Shown in pieces: positions 34,289-43,362 of a stretch of 47,577 bases of DNA (position 1 is its first letter; each line of letters begins with the position of its first letter). The stretch is from contig JAFXPG010000006.1 in assembly GCA_017528045.1 (NCBI GenBank), positions 1 to 47,577 on the forward strand, in the 5' to 3' direction. This stretch comes from Alphaproteobacteria bacterium. GTDB lineage: Bacteria > Pseudomonadota > Alphaproteobacteria > Rs-D84. The translations under genes were made by a program, and so were the position numbers. The notes beneath the pieces were generated by a model. It did not search any database, was not told the DNA's origin, and saw only the letters and a list, made by a program, of their open reading frames with translations.

Positions 34289-34672
34289 TTAAACACGACG
34301 TACTTTCTTTGGACGGCACCCATTGTGTGGAATACGTGTCGTGTCTGTAATAGATTGAACAACCAATCCTGCATTTGCTAATCCACGAACTGCAGATTCA
34401 CGACCTTGACCAATACCGCGCATTAAAACGTCTATTGTTTTCATGCCCATTTCAGCAACTTTTTTACCAACAGCATCAGCAACAACAGTTGCAGCATAAG
34501 GTGTAGATTTTTTTGCACCTTTGAAATTATTAGCCCCAGCAGTTGCCCATGTTAATACAGCACCGCTTTGGTCTGTGATTGTAATACGTGTATTATTATT
34601 TGTTGCGACCACATGTGCAATACCATGTGATACTTTTTTTACAACTTTCTTTTTTGATTTATTAATTGCCAT
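34289..34672 (-). CDS. rpsK: 30S ribosomal protein S11
   Basis: This is uS11 of the 30S platform, 127 residues. The core NTRITITDQSGAVLTWATAG and IDVLMRGIGQGRESAVRGL, with the tail PHNGCRPKKVRRV, is typical. The start at 34672 (MAINKSKKK) is chosen because AAAGGA lies six bases upstream; an earlier in-frame ATG would use that site as coding. It is followed by a terminator, which is unusual in this operon. Confidence 0.98.
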   Translation of the reverse strand: MAINKSKKKVVKKVSHGIAHVVATNNNTRITITDQSGAVLTWATAGANNFKGAKKSTPYAATVVADAVGKKVAEMGMKTIDVLMRGIGQGRESAVRGLANAGLVVQSITDTTRIPHNGCRPKKVRRV

Positions 34673-34727
34673 TTTTTTTCCTTTAGATGTCTTCAATTAA
34701 CTATCGTGTTAATCTCTACCCAATTGA

Positions 34728-35105
34728 TTATTTACCCTTGGTCGCAGAACCTGCAACAACAACGCGTTTTCCTTTACGAGTACGTGCGTTTGTTTGTGTG
34801 CGTTGACCACGAACTGGTAAACGGTTACGATGACGAATTCCGCGATATGTTTTCAAATCTTGCAAACGTTTAATATTCATTGCAACTTCGCGGCGAACAT
34901 CACCTTCTACTTTAAAGTTTTGTTCAATATAATTTGAAATTTTGATAACATCCTCGTCAGTCAAATCTTTTGCGCGCAAACCGTCTTTTAATTTCAAAGC
35001 AGAACAAATTTGTGCAGATTTAGCTGGGCCAATACCATGAATGTATTGCAACGCAATTTCAATGCGTTTTTCAGTTGGGATGTTAACACCTGCTATACGT
35101 GCCAT
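34728..35105 (-). CDS. rpsM: 30S ribosomal protein S13
   Basis: This is uS13 of the 30S head, 125 residues: [20 protein letters not shown], the helix-two-turn-helix region, and the basic tail [15 protein letters not shown]. It begins a transcription unit with its own promoter (35212-35240) and a structured leader of about 100 bases. adk and rpmJ, often found between secY and rpsM, are absent. Confidence 0.98.
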   Translation of the reverse strand: MARIAGVNIPTEKRIEIALQYIHGIGPAKSAQICSALKLKDGLRAKDLTDEDVIKISNYIEQNFKVEGDVRREVAMNIKRLQDLKTYRGIRHRNRLPVRGQRTQTNARTRKGKRVVVAGSATKGK

Positions 35106-35136
35106 CTTTTATTTTCCTTTTTTCGTTATTTTATTC

Positions 35137-35189
35137 GGATGATTTCTCATCCAACCAAAGCATTTAAAATCCACACGTTTTTTAAATGC
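35137..35189 (-). promoter_or_regulatory. structured leader of rpsM-rpsK
   Basis: Two hairpins lie between the promoter and the ribosome site: GCATTTAAAA/TTTTAAATGC (35160-35189, 10-base stem, 10-base loop) and GGATGA/TCATCC with a TTTC loop (35137-35152). The position suggests autoregulation by a ribosomal protein, which is inference. Confidence 0.5.
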
Positions 35190-35211
35190 ATTCTGACTTT
35201 TAACACAACCT

Positions 35212-35240
35212 ATTTTATTATGCGTTATGGTAAAAATCAA
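35212..35240 (-). promoter_or_regulatory. promoter of rpsM-rpsK
   Basis: On the minus strand TTGATT (35240-35235), 17 bases, then TAAAAT (35217-35212), just after the secY stop. The predicted start near 35205 leaves a leader of about 100 bases. Confidence 0.6.
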
Positions 35241-35262
35241 ATTTTGTTTTTATTTTCACGAA

Positions 35263-36579
35263 TTAATCGCGAAAACGACCTTTCTTTTGTGTTTTATTCA
35301 CAACACCACTGTATTGCTTTTCAACCAAATAAGATTTTATTTGATTCATTGTATCTAATACAACACCTGCTACGATTAAAACACTGGTTCCACCAATCAT
35401 CAATGGCATTCCACCACGAGTATTTAAAATGATTGGTAATACACAAACAACTATCAAATATACAACACCAATAGCTGTTGTTCTTGAAACAACATTATCT
35501 AAATAATGCATAGTTTGTTCACCTGGGCGAACGCCTGGGATATAACCACCCATATTTTTCAAATTAGTGCTGGTTTCTTCTGAATTAAATACCACAGCAG
35601 TTTGAAAATAAGCAAAGAAAGCTATCAAAAATGTGTACAATATCATATAAGACCATGTTCCGTATGTAAAGAACCCTAAAATGTTTTGAACAAATAAATT
35701 TTCACTTTGAACAAAACGTTGAACGAATGCTGGCAACATCATAATAGAAGCAGCAAACACAGGTCCCATAACACCAGACATATTTACTTTAATTGGCAAA
35801 TAAGAAACATTTGTATTCATTACACCGTTTGCCATTGCTTGACGTGGATATAAAATTTGAATACGACGTTGTGCTTGTTCCATAAAAGCAATCAAAGCTA
35901 TGATACCGATAACAAAACCTAAGACCAAAGCAATCATTGCAGGTGACATTTGTCCAACACGTGCCAAAGATAATAATTTAGCAATTCCACCTGGGACTTC
36001 TGCTATGATACCCGCAAAGATTAATAATGAAGCACCCTGACCTACACCACGTGCAGTAACTTGTTCAGCCAACCACATGATAAATACTGTACCACCAACC
36101 AAAGCGATTATTGCAGATAATTCAAATGCAAAACCAGGATTAGCAACCGCACTAATTCCATTCACAGGTGCCATAGATTCCAAACCACGAACCACTGCAA
36201 ATCCCTGAACTACAGCCAACACAACCGCCAAATAACGCGTATATTGGTTGATTTTAATACGTCCAGATTCACCTTCTTTACGTAAATCAGTCAAAGATTT
36301 ACTGGTTGCAGTCAACAATTGGATAACGATAGACGCAGAAATATATGGGAAAATATTTAATGCCAAAACTGACATACGTGATAAAGATCCCCCTGAAAAC
36401 ATATCAAACATGCCCATCATTCCATTATCCCCATCAAATAAATGTAAAACAGCTTCTGCGTTTACACCAGGTAATGGAATATAAGAACCTATACGATAAA
36501 CAACTAACGCTCCCAAAGTAAACAGTATACGTTTTTGTAAATCTGATAAATTTGTAAATATTTTTTTCAAGAATTTCAT
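35263..36579 (-). CDS. secY: protein translocase subunit SecY
   Basis: SecY is the channel of the Sec translocon in the inner membrane. The 438-residue product has ten hydrophobic helices, the opening RILFTLGALVVYRIGSYIPLPG, the plug-region sequence MFDMFSGGSLSRMSVLALNIFPYI (read in parts) and the late cytoplasmic motif GYIPGVRPGEQT. Given how many exported proteins this window encodes, it is the exit route they all need. A strong intercistronic hairpin (36601-36633) separates it from rplO. Confidence 0.98.
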   Translation of the reverse strand: MKFLKKIFTNLSDLQKRILFTLGALVVYRIGSYIPLPGVNAEAVLHLFDGDNGMMGMFDMFSGGSLSRMSVLALNIFPYISASIVIQLLTATSKSLTDLRKEGESGRIKINQYTRYLAVVLAVVQGFAVVRGLESMAPVNGISAVANPGFAFELSAIIALVGGTVFIMWLAEQVTARGVGQGASLLIFAGIIAEVPGGIAKLLSLARVGQMSPAMIALVLGFVIGIIALIAFMEQAQRRIQILYPRQAMANGVMNTNVSYLPIKVNMSGVMGPVFAASIMMLPAFVQRFVQSENLFVQNILGFFTYGTWSYMILYTFLIAFFAYFQTAVVFNSEETSTNLKNMGGYIPGVRPGEQTMHYLDNVVSRTTAIGVVYLIVVCVLPIILNTRGGMPLMIGGTSVLIVAGVVLDTMNQIKSYLVEKQYSGVVNKTQKKGRFRD

Positions 36580-36600
36580 TGTGTCTAAACTTTATCTCTT

Positions 36601-36633
36601 GATGTGTTTGCATAAAATTTAGGCAAACACATC
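36601..36633 (-). promoter_or_regulatory. intercistronic hairpin rplO-secY
   Basis: GATGTGTTTGC pairs perfectly with GCAAACACATC (11 base pairs, 11-base loop). No T run follows on the minus strand, so processing or attenuation is more likely than simple termination. Confidence 0.55.
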
Positions 36634-36643
36634 GTTATCCCTA

Positions 36644-37102
36644 TTATTTAGATTGAATTTTTCCACCAGCTTTAACGATTGCAGCTTCTGCGGATTTTGA
36701 CCATTTATCTGCAACAATATTTACAGCTGATTTAATTTCGCCTTTGGCTAAAACTTTCAAACCATCCATTTTACGGTTCAAAATTTTTGCTTCAAACAAA
36801 GAATCTAATGTGATTTCTTTTTTAGCATCAATTTTACCCGCAGCGATAAATTTTTCAATATCACCTAAATTGATAGTTGCGTAAACTTTAGCAAATGGAT
36901 TGTTAAAACCAAATTTTGGAAAACGACGCAAAATTGGCATTTGTCCACCTTGGAATGTTGCCTGTTTGCGAGATCCAGAACGTGATTTTTGACCTTTGTT
37001 ACCACGACCAGATGTTTTTCCATAACCTGATGCCATACCACGACCAACGCGTTTAACGTCTTTACGAGCACCGAAATTATCCATCAAAGCATTTAATTTC
37101 AT
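36644..37102 (-). CDS. rplO: 50S ribosomal protein L15
   Basis: This is uL15, 152 residues. The Gly/Arg-rich opening (KRVGRGMASGYGKTSGRG, then NKGQKSRSG) and GGQMPILRRFPKFGF identify it. The gap to rpsE (79 bases, 37103-37181) is where rpmD (L30) usually lies. It holds only two small hairpins (37125-37139 and 37148-37166), so L30 is missing from this operon. Confidence 0.97.
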   Translation of the reverse strand: MKLNALMDNFGARKDVKRVGRGMASGYGKTSGRGNKGQKSRSGSRKQATFQGGQMPILRRFPKFGFNNPFAKVYATINLGDIEKFIAAGKIDAKKEITLDSLFEAKILNRKMDGLKVLAKGEIKSAVNIVADKWSKSAEAAIVKAGGKIQSK

Positions 37103-37124
37103 TTCTTTTTCCTCTTATTCCTAT

Positions 37125-37166
37125 GACTAATATATAGTCTGTTTCGCACATAATACAAGATTATGT
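37125..37166 (-). promoter_or_regulatory. two small hairpins in the rpsE-rplO gap
   Basis: GACTA/TAGTC (37125-37139) and ACATAAT/ATTATGT (37148-37166) occupy the place where rpmD would be expected. Confidence 0.35.
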
Positions 37167-37181
37167 ACTCGGTTTATTCAA

Positions 37182-37736
37182 TTATTTTGATTCTGTTGCA
37201 GCTTCCAGTTTTTTACCATCACGGCCTGCAATGATTTCTGCAACTGTTTTACCACGACGTGCAGCAACAGTTTTTGGAGAATTCATTTTTTCAAAAGCCA
37301 AGAAAGCAGCACGAATCATATTATTTGGATTATTAGAACCTTGTGATTTAACAACAACGTCTTGTACACCCAAACATTCAAATACTGCACGCAAAGCACC
37401 ACCAGCGATGATACCTGTACCTGGAACAGCACTGCGAACAACCAATTTGCTGGCGCCATATTTTGCAGAGCTATCATGATGTAATGTACGACCTTCTTTC
37501 AAAGGAACACGCAACATTCTTGCTTTTGCAGCCTTAGTAGCTTTTTGGACAGCAGCTTGAACTTCCAAAGCTTTACCTTTACCAAAACCAACCATACCAG
37601 ATTTATCACCAACAACAACCAAAGCAGAGAAAGACATATTACGTCCACCTTTCACTGTTTTAGAAACGCGGTTGATAGAAACTAATTTATCTACCAAATT
37701 ATCTGATTGTAATTTTTTTTCATCAAAACGTGCCAT
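37182..37736 (-). CDS. rpsE: 30S ribosomal protein S5
   Basis: This is uS5, 184 residues, at the mRNA entry side of the 30S subunit. [20 protein letters not shown], then [16 protein letters not shown] and [19 protein letters not shown], mark the double-stranded-RNA-binding and C-terminal domains. It follows rplR by 18 bases. Confidence 0.97.
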   Translation of the reverse strand: MARFDEKKLQSDNLVDKLVSINRVSKTVKGGRNMSFSALVVVGDKSGMVGFGKGKALEVQAAVQKATKAAKARMLRVPLKEGRTLHHDSSAKYGASKLVVRSAVPGTGIIAGGALRAVFECLGVQDVVVKSQGSNNPNNMIRAAFLAFEKMNSPKTVAARRGKTVAEIIAGRDGKKLEAATESK

Positions 37737-37754
37737 TGTTTTTTGCTCCTAAGA

Positions 37755-38111
37755 TTAAATATTCATTCCGTTTGCGCGCATTGCATCGCCCAAAGCTTTT
37801 ACACGACCATGATATAAATAACGACCACGATCGAAATAATAATTGTCTTTAATACCTGCTTTTGCCATACGTTCAGCAAACATTTTGCCAACTATTTCAG
37901 CACCAGCGATATTCCAACCTTTGCCTTTGAAATCTTTTTCTTTTGAAGATGCAGCACATAATGTGTGACCTTTTACATCATCAATAGCTTGAATTTCAAT
38001 ATGACGAGCAGAACGGAACACTGACAAACGAATTTTGCCAGGATTCTTTCTTTTCAACGCACCGCGATTTGCCAATGTACGTCTTTCATCAGAAGATAAA
38101 TGTCTTAACAT
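37755..38111 (-). CDS. rplR: 50S ribosomal protein L18
   Basis: This is uL18, 118 residues, which binds 5S rRNA. The conserved segments are RLSVFRSARHIEIQAID, then DRGRYLYHGRVKALGDAMR. The gap to rplF (52 bases) contains the hairpin at 38134-38149, which is duplicated upstream of rplE. Confidence 0.97.
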   Translation of the reverse strand: MLRHLSSDERRTLANRGALKRKNPGKIRLSVFRSARHIEIQAIDDVKGHTLCAASSKEKDFKGKGWNIAGAEIVGKMFAERMAKAGIKDNYYFDRGRYLYHGRVKALGDAMRANGMNI

Positions 38112-38133
38112 TTTATTTTTCCTTATTTTATAT

Positions 38134-38149
38134 TTCCGTAACAGCGGAA
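38134..38149 (-). repeat. intercistronic hairpin repeat, copy 1
   Basis: TTCCGTAACAGCGGAA forms a 5-base stem with a 6-base loop. The identical 16 bases occur at 40092-40107, also in a ribosomal gene gap. Confidence 0.55.
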
Positions 38150-38163
38150 ATTATATTGTTTTA

Positions 38164-38715
38164 TTATTTCTTCTTGCCTTCTTTGCGACGGATATATTCG
38201 TCTTTATAGAAGATACCTTTACCTTTATATGGGTCAGCCTTACGGATTTTATGGATTTTATCAGCAAATTGTCCCAATAAATTTTTATCAATACCAGAAA
38301 TTGTAAAATCTGTTGGTGTTTCACCCATTGTAACAGTTAAACCAGCTGGGATTTCCATAACTACATCATGAGAAAAACCAACAACCAATGTAAAGATGTT
38401 TCCTTTTACAGATGCTTTATAACCAACACCTTTCATATACATGGCTTTTGAAAAACCTTCTGATACACCTTGTACTGCTGATTTAATATTACGTGTCATT
38501 GTTCCCCACATAGCACGAGAAGATTTATCTTCTGCATTTTTAGGTGTAACAACTACATGACCATCAGCAACTTTAATATCAACCAAATTAGCATTTTTTG
38601 TATTCAAAGATACATTTAATTCGCCTTTTGGACCTTTTACTACTACAGCGTTATCTGTCACTTCAACCGATACGCCATTTTTAATTTCTACTGGATATTT
38701 TCCTGCACGAGACAT
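38164..38715 (-). CDS. rplF: 50S ribosomal protein L6
   Basis: This is uL6, 183 residues. MSRAGKYPVEIKNGV, the two-domain repeat, and the C-terminal GKFADKIHKIR-like segment (here LLGQFADKIHKIRKADPYKG) with GKGIFYKDEYIRRKEGKKK identify it. It follows rpsH by 15 bases. Confidence 0.97.
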   Translation of the reverse strand: MSRAGKYPVEIKNGVSVEVTDNAVVVKGPKGELNVSLNTKNANLVDIKVADGHVVVTPKNAEDKSSRAMWGTMTRNIKSAVQGVSEGFSKAMYMKGVGYKASVKGNIFTLVVGFSHDVVMEIPAGLTVTMGETPTDFTISGIDKNLLGQFADKIHKIRKADPYKGKGIFYKDEYIRRKEGKKK

Positions 38716-38730
38716 AACGATTTCCTTTAA

Positions 38731-39129
38731 TTAGATAACTTTACATAATACTTCACCGCCGACATTCATCAAGCGAGCTTTGTGATCAGTCATAACGCCA
38801 TTTGGTGTAGACACAATAGCGATACCCAAACCATTCAATACACGTGGCATCTTAGCACAGCTAGAATATACACGACGTCCTGGTTTAGAAACTGTTGTTA
38901 TTTCTTGAATTGCACCGTTACCATTAACGTATTTCAATTCAATAACTAAATTGCTACGTTTTTCATCAATTTGTTCTTGACGAAAATCTGTTATGAAACC
39001 TTCGTCTTTCAAAACCGCCAATACTGCAGCACGTAATTTACTGTTTGGAACGGCGACGAATTCTTTACCTGCATTTTGACCATTACGAATGCGGGTAATC
39101 ATATCTCCGATTGGATGTGATAATGACAT
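38731..39129 (-). CDS. rpsH: 30S ribosomal protein S8
   Basis: This is uS8, 132 residues: MSLSHPIGDMITRIRNGQNA at the start and NGLGIAIVSTPNGVMTDHKA near the end. In E. coli this protein regulates the spc operon through the rplE message. A small hairpin (GCAGA/TCTGC, 39147-39164) lies in the 75-base gap before it. Confidence 0.97.
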   Translation of the reverse strand: MSLSHPIGDMITRIRNGQNAGKEFVAVPNSKLRAAVLAVLKDEGFITDFRQEQIDEKRSNLVIELKYVNGNGAIQEITTVSKPGRRVYSSCAKMPRVLNGLGIAIVSTPNGVMTDHKARLMNVGGEVLCKVI

Positions 39130-39146
39130 ATTTTACTCCTTGTTTT

Positions 39147-39187
39147 GCAGATTTTTATTTCTGCTCTTGGGCTGCATTGTCCACAGC
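39147..39187 (-). promoter_or_regulatory. hairpins in the rpsN-rpsH gap
   Basis: GCAGA/TCTGC (39147-39164) and GCTG/CAGC (39171-39187). Weak individually; part of the general pattern in this operon. Confidence 0.3.
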
Positions 39188-39204
39188 TTGCTTTTTGTTA
39201 ATCT

Positions 39205-39507
39205 TTACCAGCTGGATTTACGTACACCTGGTAACTTTCCTTCAGATGCCATAGTGCGAACCTGTTGACGGCACAAACCGAACAAGCGGGAGAAACCGCG
39301 TGCACGTCCTGTGACAGAACAACGGTTGTGCAAACGTGTTGGATTTGCATTGCGTGGCAATTTTGCCAATTTTTTCATTGCATCCATACGTTCTTCTGGG
39401 GTTGCATTAACGGACATTTTTGCTTTGATTGCTTCGCGTTTTTTTGCATATTGAGCAACCATTTTTTCACGTTTCTTTTGTTTATTTATCAACGCTAATT
39501 TAGCCAT
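39205..39507 (-). CDS. rpsN: 30S ribosomal protein S14
   Basis: This is uS14 of the long, zinc-free type, 100 residues. PRNANPTRLHNRCSVTGRAR and the tail KLPGVRKSSW identify it. Two Cys are present, but not the CxxC pairs of the zinc form. It follows rplE by 15 bases. Confidence 0.96.
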   Translation of the reverse strand: MAKLALINKQKKREKMVAQYAKKREAIKAKMSVNATPEERMDAMKKLAKLPRNANPTRLHNRCSVTGRARGFSRLFGLCRQQVRTMASEGKLPGVRKSSW

Positions 39508-39522
39508 CTTTATTTCCTTATA

Positions 39523-40068
39523 TTATTTCAAAACCAATGGCAAGCCGATTTTTGTCAGCAATGCACGAGCTTCATCATCTGTTTTAGCTGTTGTAACAAT
39601 AACGATATCCATACCACGGATAGCATCAATTTTATCAACAGAAATTTCTGGGAATATCAAATGTTCTTTGATACCAAAAGCATAATTTCCACGACCATCA
39701 AATTTAGATTTTGATAATCCACGAAAGTCCTTTACACGTGGTAAAGCCACTGTAATTAACTTATCCAAGAAATCATACATTCTTTTTCCACGCAAAGTTA
39801 CTTTTGTTCCAATTGCTTGACCTTCGCGTAAACGATATGTAGCAATAGATTTCTTTGCATGTGTGATGATAGATTTTTGTGCTGCAATAGCTGTCAAATC
39901 AGCAGCAGCAGAATCTAATTTCTTTTTATCGGATACAGCTTCTCCAACGCCCATATTCAAAACGATTTTGGACATTTTTGGAACTGCAAACATATTTGTG
40001 TACCCAAATTCTTTAACTAATTCAGGAACAACATTTTTTTCATAAATTTCACGCAATCTGCTTTGCAT
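39523..40068 (-). CDS. rplE: 50S ribosomal protein L5
   Basis: This is uL5, 181 residues, binding 5S rRNA at the central protuberance. [37 protein letters not shown] and RDFRGLS-like [18 protein letters not shown] are diagnostic. The leader contains the repeated hairpin at 40092-40107. In E. coli the S8 target lies at this position; whether this hairpin plays that part is unknown. Confidence 0.97.
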   Translation of the reverse strand: MQSRLREIYEKNVVPELVKEFGYTNMFAVPKMSKIVLNMGVGEAVSDKKKLDSAAADLTAIAAQKSIITHAKKSIATYRLREGQAIGTKVTLRGKRMYDFLDKLITVALPRVKDFRGLSKSKFDGRGNYAFGIKEHLIFPEISVDKIDAIRGMDIVIVTTAKTDDEARALLTKIGLPLVLK

Positions 40069-40091
40069 TTTTTGTACCTTTTCGTTGTCAA

Positions 40092-40107
40092 TTCCGTAAC
40101 AGCGGAA
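40092..40107 (-). repeat. intercistronic hairpin repeat, copy 2
   Basis: Identical to 38134-38149 (TTCCGTAACAGCGGAA). Lies in the 49-base gap between rplX and rplE. Confidence 0.55.
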
Positions 40108-40117
40108 TCATTGGTTT

Positions 40118-40420
40118 TTAAATTTCTGTTCCAGATTTTTTGGAAACGCGAACCTTTTTATCACCTTCCATTTTGTATCCTGCACGTGTTGCTTTTTTTG
40201 TTTTAGGATCAATTAATGCAACATTAGATACATGAATTGGTGCTTCGCGATCAACAATGTGACCTGGTTGTTCTTGTGTTGGTTTTATGTGCCATTTATG
40301 ACGGTTAACACCTTCAACCACTACGCGGGATTCACTTGGACGTGCTTGTAATACTTTACCTTTGACGCCTTTGTATTTTCCCGAAATAACTACGACTTCG
40401 TCGCCTTTCTTAATTTTCAT
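40118..40420 (-). CDS. rplX: 50S ribosomal protein L24
   Basis: This is uL24, 100 residues, an early assembly protein with a KOW motif ([20 protein letters not shown]) and [18 protein letters not shown]. It follows rplN by 27 bases. Confidence 0.97.
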   Translation of the reverse strand: MKIKKGDEVVVISGKYKGVKGKVLQARPSESRVVVEGVNRHKWHIKPTQEQPGHIVDREAPIHVSNVALIDPKTKKATRAGYKMEGDKKVRVSKKSGTEI

Positions 40421-40447
40421 ATTATAGCCTTTTTGTTGTCAAAAGTA

Positions 40448-40822
40448 TTATATTACTTCTGGTGCCAAAGACACAATTTTTTGAACGTCATATTTACGAC
40501 GAACTTCACGTGCGATTGGTCCAAAAATACGTGTCCCAATTGGTTCAAAATTGTTTTTATTGATTAAAACAACTGCGTTATCGTCAAAACGGATAATAGA
40601 TCCATCTGGACGTTTTACAGGGAATTTTGTTCTAACGATAATTGCACGTTGAACAGTTCCTTTTTGAACTTTACCACGAGGAATGGCATCTTTAATAGCA
40701 ACAACAATTTTGTCGCCAACTGTTGCATAACGACGATGAGAACCGCCTAAAACCTTGATACACATAGCTTTACGTGCACCAGAGTTATCTGCAACTGTCA
40801 TAACTGTTTCATTTTGTATCAT
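40448..40822 (-). CDS. rplN: 50S ribosomal protein L14
   Basis: This is uL14, 124 residues: [20 protein letters not shown] and the tail [13 protein letters not shown]. The start at 40822 is chosen because of the AAGG site nine bases upstream and the invariant opening; the open frame runs 11 codons further. Its 118-base leader carries a strong hairpin. Confidence 0.97.
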   Translation of the reverse strand: MIQNETVMTVADNSGARKAMCIKVLGGSHRRYATVGDKIVVAIKDAIPRGKVQKGTVQRAIIVRTKFPVKRPDGSIIRFDDNAVVLINKNNFEPIGTRIFGPIAREVRRKYDVQKIVSLAPEVI

Positions 40823-40875
40823 AACTTTTTTCCTTAGTACCTGCAAATGAGGCAATCCCCCACTGCTTTGTTATC

Positions 40876-40931
40876 GGGTTTCGACTGTCTTGAATTTTTC
40901 ATATTTTATAATTCAAGACCTCAAAAAACCC
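40876..40931 (-). promoter_or_regulatory. long hairpin in the rpsQ-rplN gap
   Basis: GTCTTGAATT (40887-40896) pairs with AATTCAAGAC (40910-40919), and an outer GGGTTT/AAACCC pairing extends it. The gap is the second longest within the operon. Confidence 0.5.
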
Positions 40932-40940
40932 ACCTACTCT

Positions 40941-41207
40941 TTAGTCAACATTAACAGATGTGTCTTTGTTAACCCCAACACGACCTTTTACAACCCAAGT
41001 TTTTGTCTTGGATATAGGACGATGTTCTTCAATTGCAACGATTTCACCAACTTTAAATTCGTTGTTTTCATCGTGTGCCTTGTATTTTTTATTCTGCTTA
41101 ACGAACTTACCATACAAAGGATGACGGAAACGGCGTTCTACTTCTACAACGACTGTTTTATCATTTGCTGTACTGGTTACTGTTCCTTGCAGTATACGTC
41201 TTGGCAT
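40941..41207 (-). CDS. rpsQ: 30S ribosomal protein S17
   Basis: This is uS17, 88 residues, with an OB-fold: [33 protein letters not shown], and [20 protein letters not shown]. The 72-base gap to rpmC holds an 11-base-pair AT-rich hairpin. Confidence 0.97.
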   Translation of the reverse strand: MPRRILQGTVTSTANDKTVVVEVERRFRHPLYGKFVKQNKKYKAHDENNEFKVGEIVAIEEHRPISKTKTWVVKGRVGVNKDTSVNVD

Positions 41208-41237
41208 AACTTTTGTCCTTATTTTTCTTGTTTCCGG

Positions 41238-41267
41238 CTTTTGATTTTACACTAAAAAAATCAAAAG
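41238..41267 (-). promoter_or_regulatory. hairpin in the rpmC-rpsQ gap
   Basis: CTTTTGATTTT (41238-41248) pairs with AAAATCAAAAG (41257-41267). No T run after it on the minus strand. Confidence 0.45.
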
Positions 41268-41279
41268 TCAAAGATTTAG

Positions 41280-41483
41280 TTATTTCGCAGCATTCAACTT
41301 AGTTTTTACACGTGCAATTTCACGGCGAGTTTTACGCAAAACATGAGTTTTTGGCAATTGACCCGCAGCCAGTTGAAAGCGTTGATTCATTTGTTCTTTT
41401 TTCAAATCAACCAATTTACTTTGCAAAGCTTCCTTTGTCAAAGCTTCTTTTTCGGCTGTTTTTGTTACTTTCTTTTCTGCCAT
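41280..41483 (-). CDS. rpmC: 50S ribosomal protein L29
   Basis: This is uL29, 67 residues, at the tunnel exit: [20 protein letters not shown] and [16 protein letters not shown] Lys/Glu/Ala-rich N-terminal extension (about 18 residues) precedes the core. It follows rplP by 24 bases. Confidence 0.95.
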   Translation of the reverse strand: MAEKKVTKTAEKEALTKEALQSKLVDLKKEQMNQRFQLAAGQLPKTHVLRKTRREIARVKTKLNAAK

Positions 41484-41507
41484 ATCTTTAACCTTTTTGC
41501 ACTTGTA

Positions 41508-41921
41508 TTAGTTTACTTTGCGTTCTACGATTTTTGTTTTAACTGGCAATTTTGCAGCAGCCAAAGCAAATGCTTCATATGCGACTTCTGGTTTAACACC
41601 ATCTAATTCGAACATGATGCGGCCTGGTTTAACGCGGCAAATCCAGTATTCAACAGCACCTTTACCTTTACCCATACGAACACCACCTGGTTTTGCTGTC
41701 ACAGGAACATCTGGGAAAATACGAATCCATAATTTACCCATACGTCTCATATGACGTGTGATGGCACGACGGGCTGCTTCTATCTGACGTGCAGTTACAC
41801 GTTCAGGAGACATTGCTTTCAATCCAAACGAACCAAATGCCAATTCACTACCGCCTTTTGCAGCGCCGTGAATACGACCTTTGTGCTGTTTGCGAAATTT
41901 TGTTTTATTTGGCATTAACAT
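41508..41921 (-). CDS. rplP: 50S ribosomal protein L16
   Basis: This is uL16, 137 residues: [40 protein letters not shown], and [19 protein letters not shown]. The first ATG (41921) is chosen over the one two codons later because AAAGG lies eight bases upstream and the ML-x-P opening is typical. Confidence 0.97.
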   Translation of the reverse strand: MLMPNKTKFRKQHKGRIHGAAKGGSELAFGSFGLKAMSPERVTARQIEAARRAITRHMRRMGKLWIRIFPDVPVTAKPGGVRMGKGKGAVEYWICRVKPGRIMFELDGVKPEVAYEAFALAAAKLPVKTKIVERKVN

Positions 41922-41946
41922 GATTAAAACCTTTAAATTTTAATTA

Positions 41947-42648
41947 TTATTTGCTTTTCTTTTCGCTGCTGCCCGCATATTCTGTCGGACGAGCCATTTC
42001 AGAAGCCAGTTTTTCTTTGTTTACAACATCACCAGTGTAAATCCAAACTTTAACACCAATAACGCCATATGTTGTTTTGGCTTGAATTGCTGCATAATCA
42101 ATATCTGCACGCAATGTATGAAGCGGAATACGTCCTTCACGGATTTGTTCACTTCTTGCAATTTCTGCACCATTCAAACGACCAGAACACATTACTTTAA
42201 TACCTTGAGCACCGGCTTTTTGAGCATTTTGAACAGCTTTTTTCATTGCACGTTTGAAAGAAACACGTCCTTCAATCTGTTGTGCGATGTTTTGAGCAAC
42301 CAATTGTGCATTCAAATCTGGACGACGAACTTCATATATGTTAACAACAACTTGATCGTTTTTAACCAGTTTTTTGATATCGTTACGCAAAGCTTCGATA
42401 TCTGCACCGTTTTTACCAATAATCATACCTGGACGTGATGTATGGATAGTAACAACTACCTTTTTAGCAAAACGTTCGATAACGACTTTGGCTAATCCTG
42501 CTTTCTTTAATTTCTTTTCAACGAATTTACGGATTTTAACATCTTCTGCTAATAACGCTGCATAATCTTTCTTACCAGCAATCCAACGAGAATCTGTGAT
42601 TTTATTAATAAATTCGCGTAATGAAATTGGTGATACTTTTTGTCCCAT
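41947..42648 (-). CDS. rpsC: 30S ribosomal protein S3
   Basis: This is uS3, 233 residues, with the KH domain ([19 protein letters not shown]) and the C-terminal domain [20 protein letters not shown]. The start at 42648 (MGQKVSPI) is chosen because GGAG is eight bases upstream; a GTG nine bases earlier overlaps that site. Confidence 0.98.
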   Translation of the reverse strand: MGQKVSPISLREFINKITDSRWIAGKKDYAALLAEDVKIRKFVEKKLKKAGLAKVVIERFAKKVVVTIHTSRPGMIIGKNGADIEALRNDIKKLVKNDQVVVNIYEVRRPDLNAQLVAQNIAQQIEGRVSFKRAMKKAVQNAQKAGAQGIKVMCSGRLNGAEIARSEQIREGRIPLHTLRADIDYAAIQAKTTYGVIGVKVWIYTGDVVNKEKLASEMARPTEYAGSSEKKSK

Positions 42649-42663
42649 TTTATTCACTCCACT

Positions 42664-43059
42664 TTATTTTGTTACTTTTTTTGTTTTTTTCTTTTCAGGA
42701 GCCACACCAGATTCCAAAACTATTGTTAAGTTAGAAAATGGTTTCAAAATTGGACGAGCACTTCCACGAGGTCCTGCCATAATACGTTTCATTGTCAACG
42801 CTTTACCACACCAAATTTCTTTGATGAATAATGTATCTGCAGACAAGTTTTTATTGTGTTCTGCATTTGCAACAGCAGACAACAATGTTTTCAAAACTTC
42901 GCCAGAAACGCGTTTTTTAGAAAACTTTAAAACGTCAACGGCACGGTCAACAGGCAAGCCGCGAACCATATCACAAACCAGATTTAATTTCTGGTGGCTG
43001 ATGCGAATCATTTTATTGAACGCACGAACCTGATTGTCTTTTATTCCATATCTTGTCAT
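42664..43059 (-). CDS. rplV: 50S ribosomal protein L22
   Basis: This is uL22, 131 residues, with the exit-tunnel loop region (IWCGKALTMKRIMAGPRGSA) and the opening RISHQKLNLVCDMVRGLPVD. A basic tail (KKKTKKVTK) ends it. It follows rpsS by 11 bases. Confidence 0.97.
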   Translation of the reverse strand: MTRYGIKDNQVRAFNKMIRISHQKLNLVCDMVRGLPVDRAVDVLKFSKKRVSGEVLKTLLSAVANAEHNKNLSADTLFIKEIWCGKALTMKRIMAGPRGSARPILKPFSNLTIVLESGVAPEKKKTKKVTK

Positions 43060-43070
43060 AATACCCTACC

Positions 43071-43349
43071 TTATTTTGTTGCTGCTTTTTTATTTGCGGC
43101 ATGACCTTTGAAAGTACGAGTTGGAGCAAATTCACCCAATTTATGTCCAATCATATCTTCTACGATTGAAACAGGTATAAATTTGTTACCATTATGAACT
43201 TCAAATGTCAAACCAACCATAGGTGGCACAATTGTACTGCCACGAGACCATGTTTTGATAGGTTTATGGTCATCTTTTTCAATAGCCACAGCTACCTTTT
43301 TCAAGATAGATGGGTGAACATAAGGACCTTTCCATACTGAACGAGACAT
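43071..43349 (-). CDS. rpsS: 30S ribosomal protein S19
   Basis: This is uS19 of the 30S head, 92 residues: [18 protein letters not shown], then [20 protein letters not shown] and [18 protein letters not shown]. It follows rplB by 13 bases. Confidence 0.98.
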   Translation of the reverse strand: MSRSVWKGPYVHPSILKKVAVAIEKDDHKPIKTWSRGSTIVPPMVGLTFEVHNGNKFIPVSIVEDMIGHKLGEFAPTRTFKGHAANKKAATK

Positions 43350-43362
43350 TTTACACTCCTAT

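Noticed and set aside
35110-35260. Lys-rich open frame without ATG in the secY-rpsM gap
   Set aside because: It reads into the rpsM ribosome site and contains a MRNHPNKITKKGK end, but has only a TTG start and no family match; it does not resemble L36. The region is better explained as a leader.
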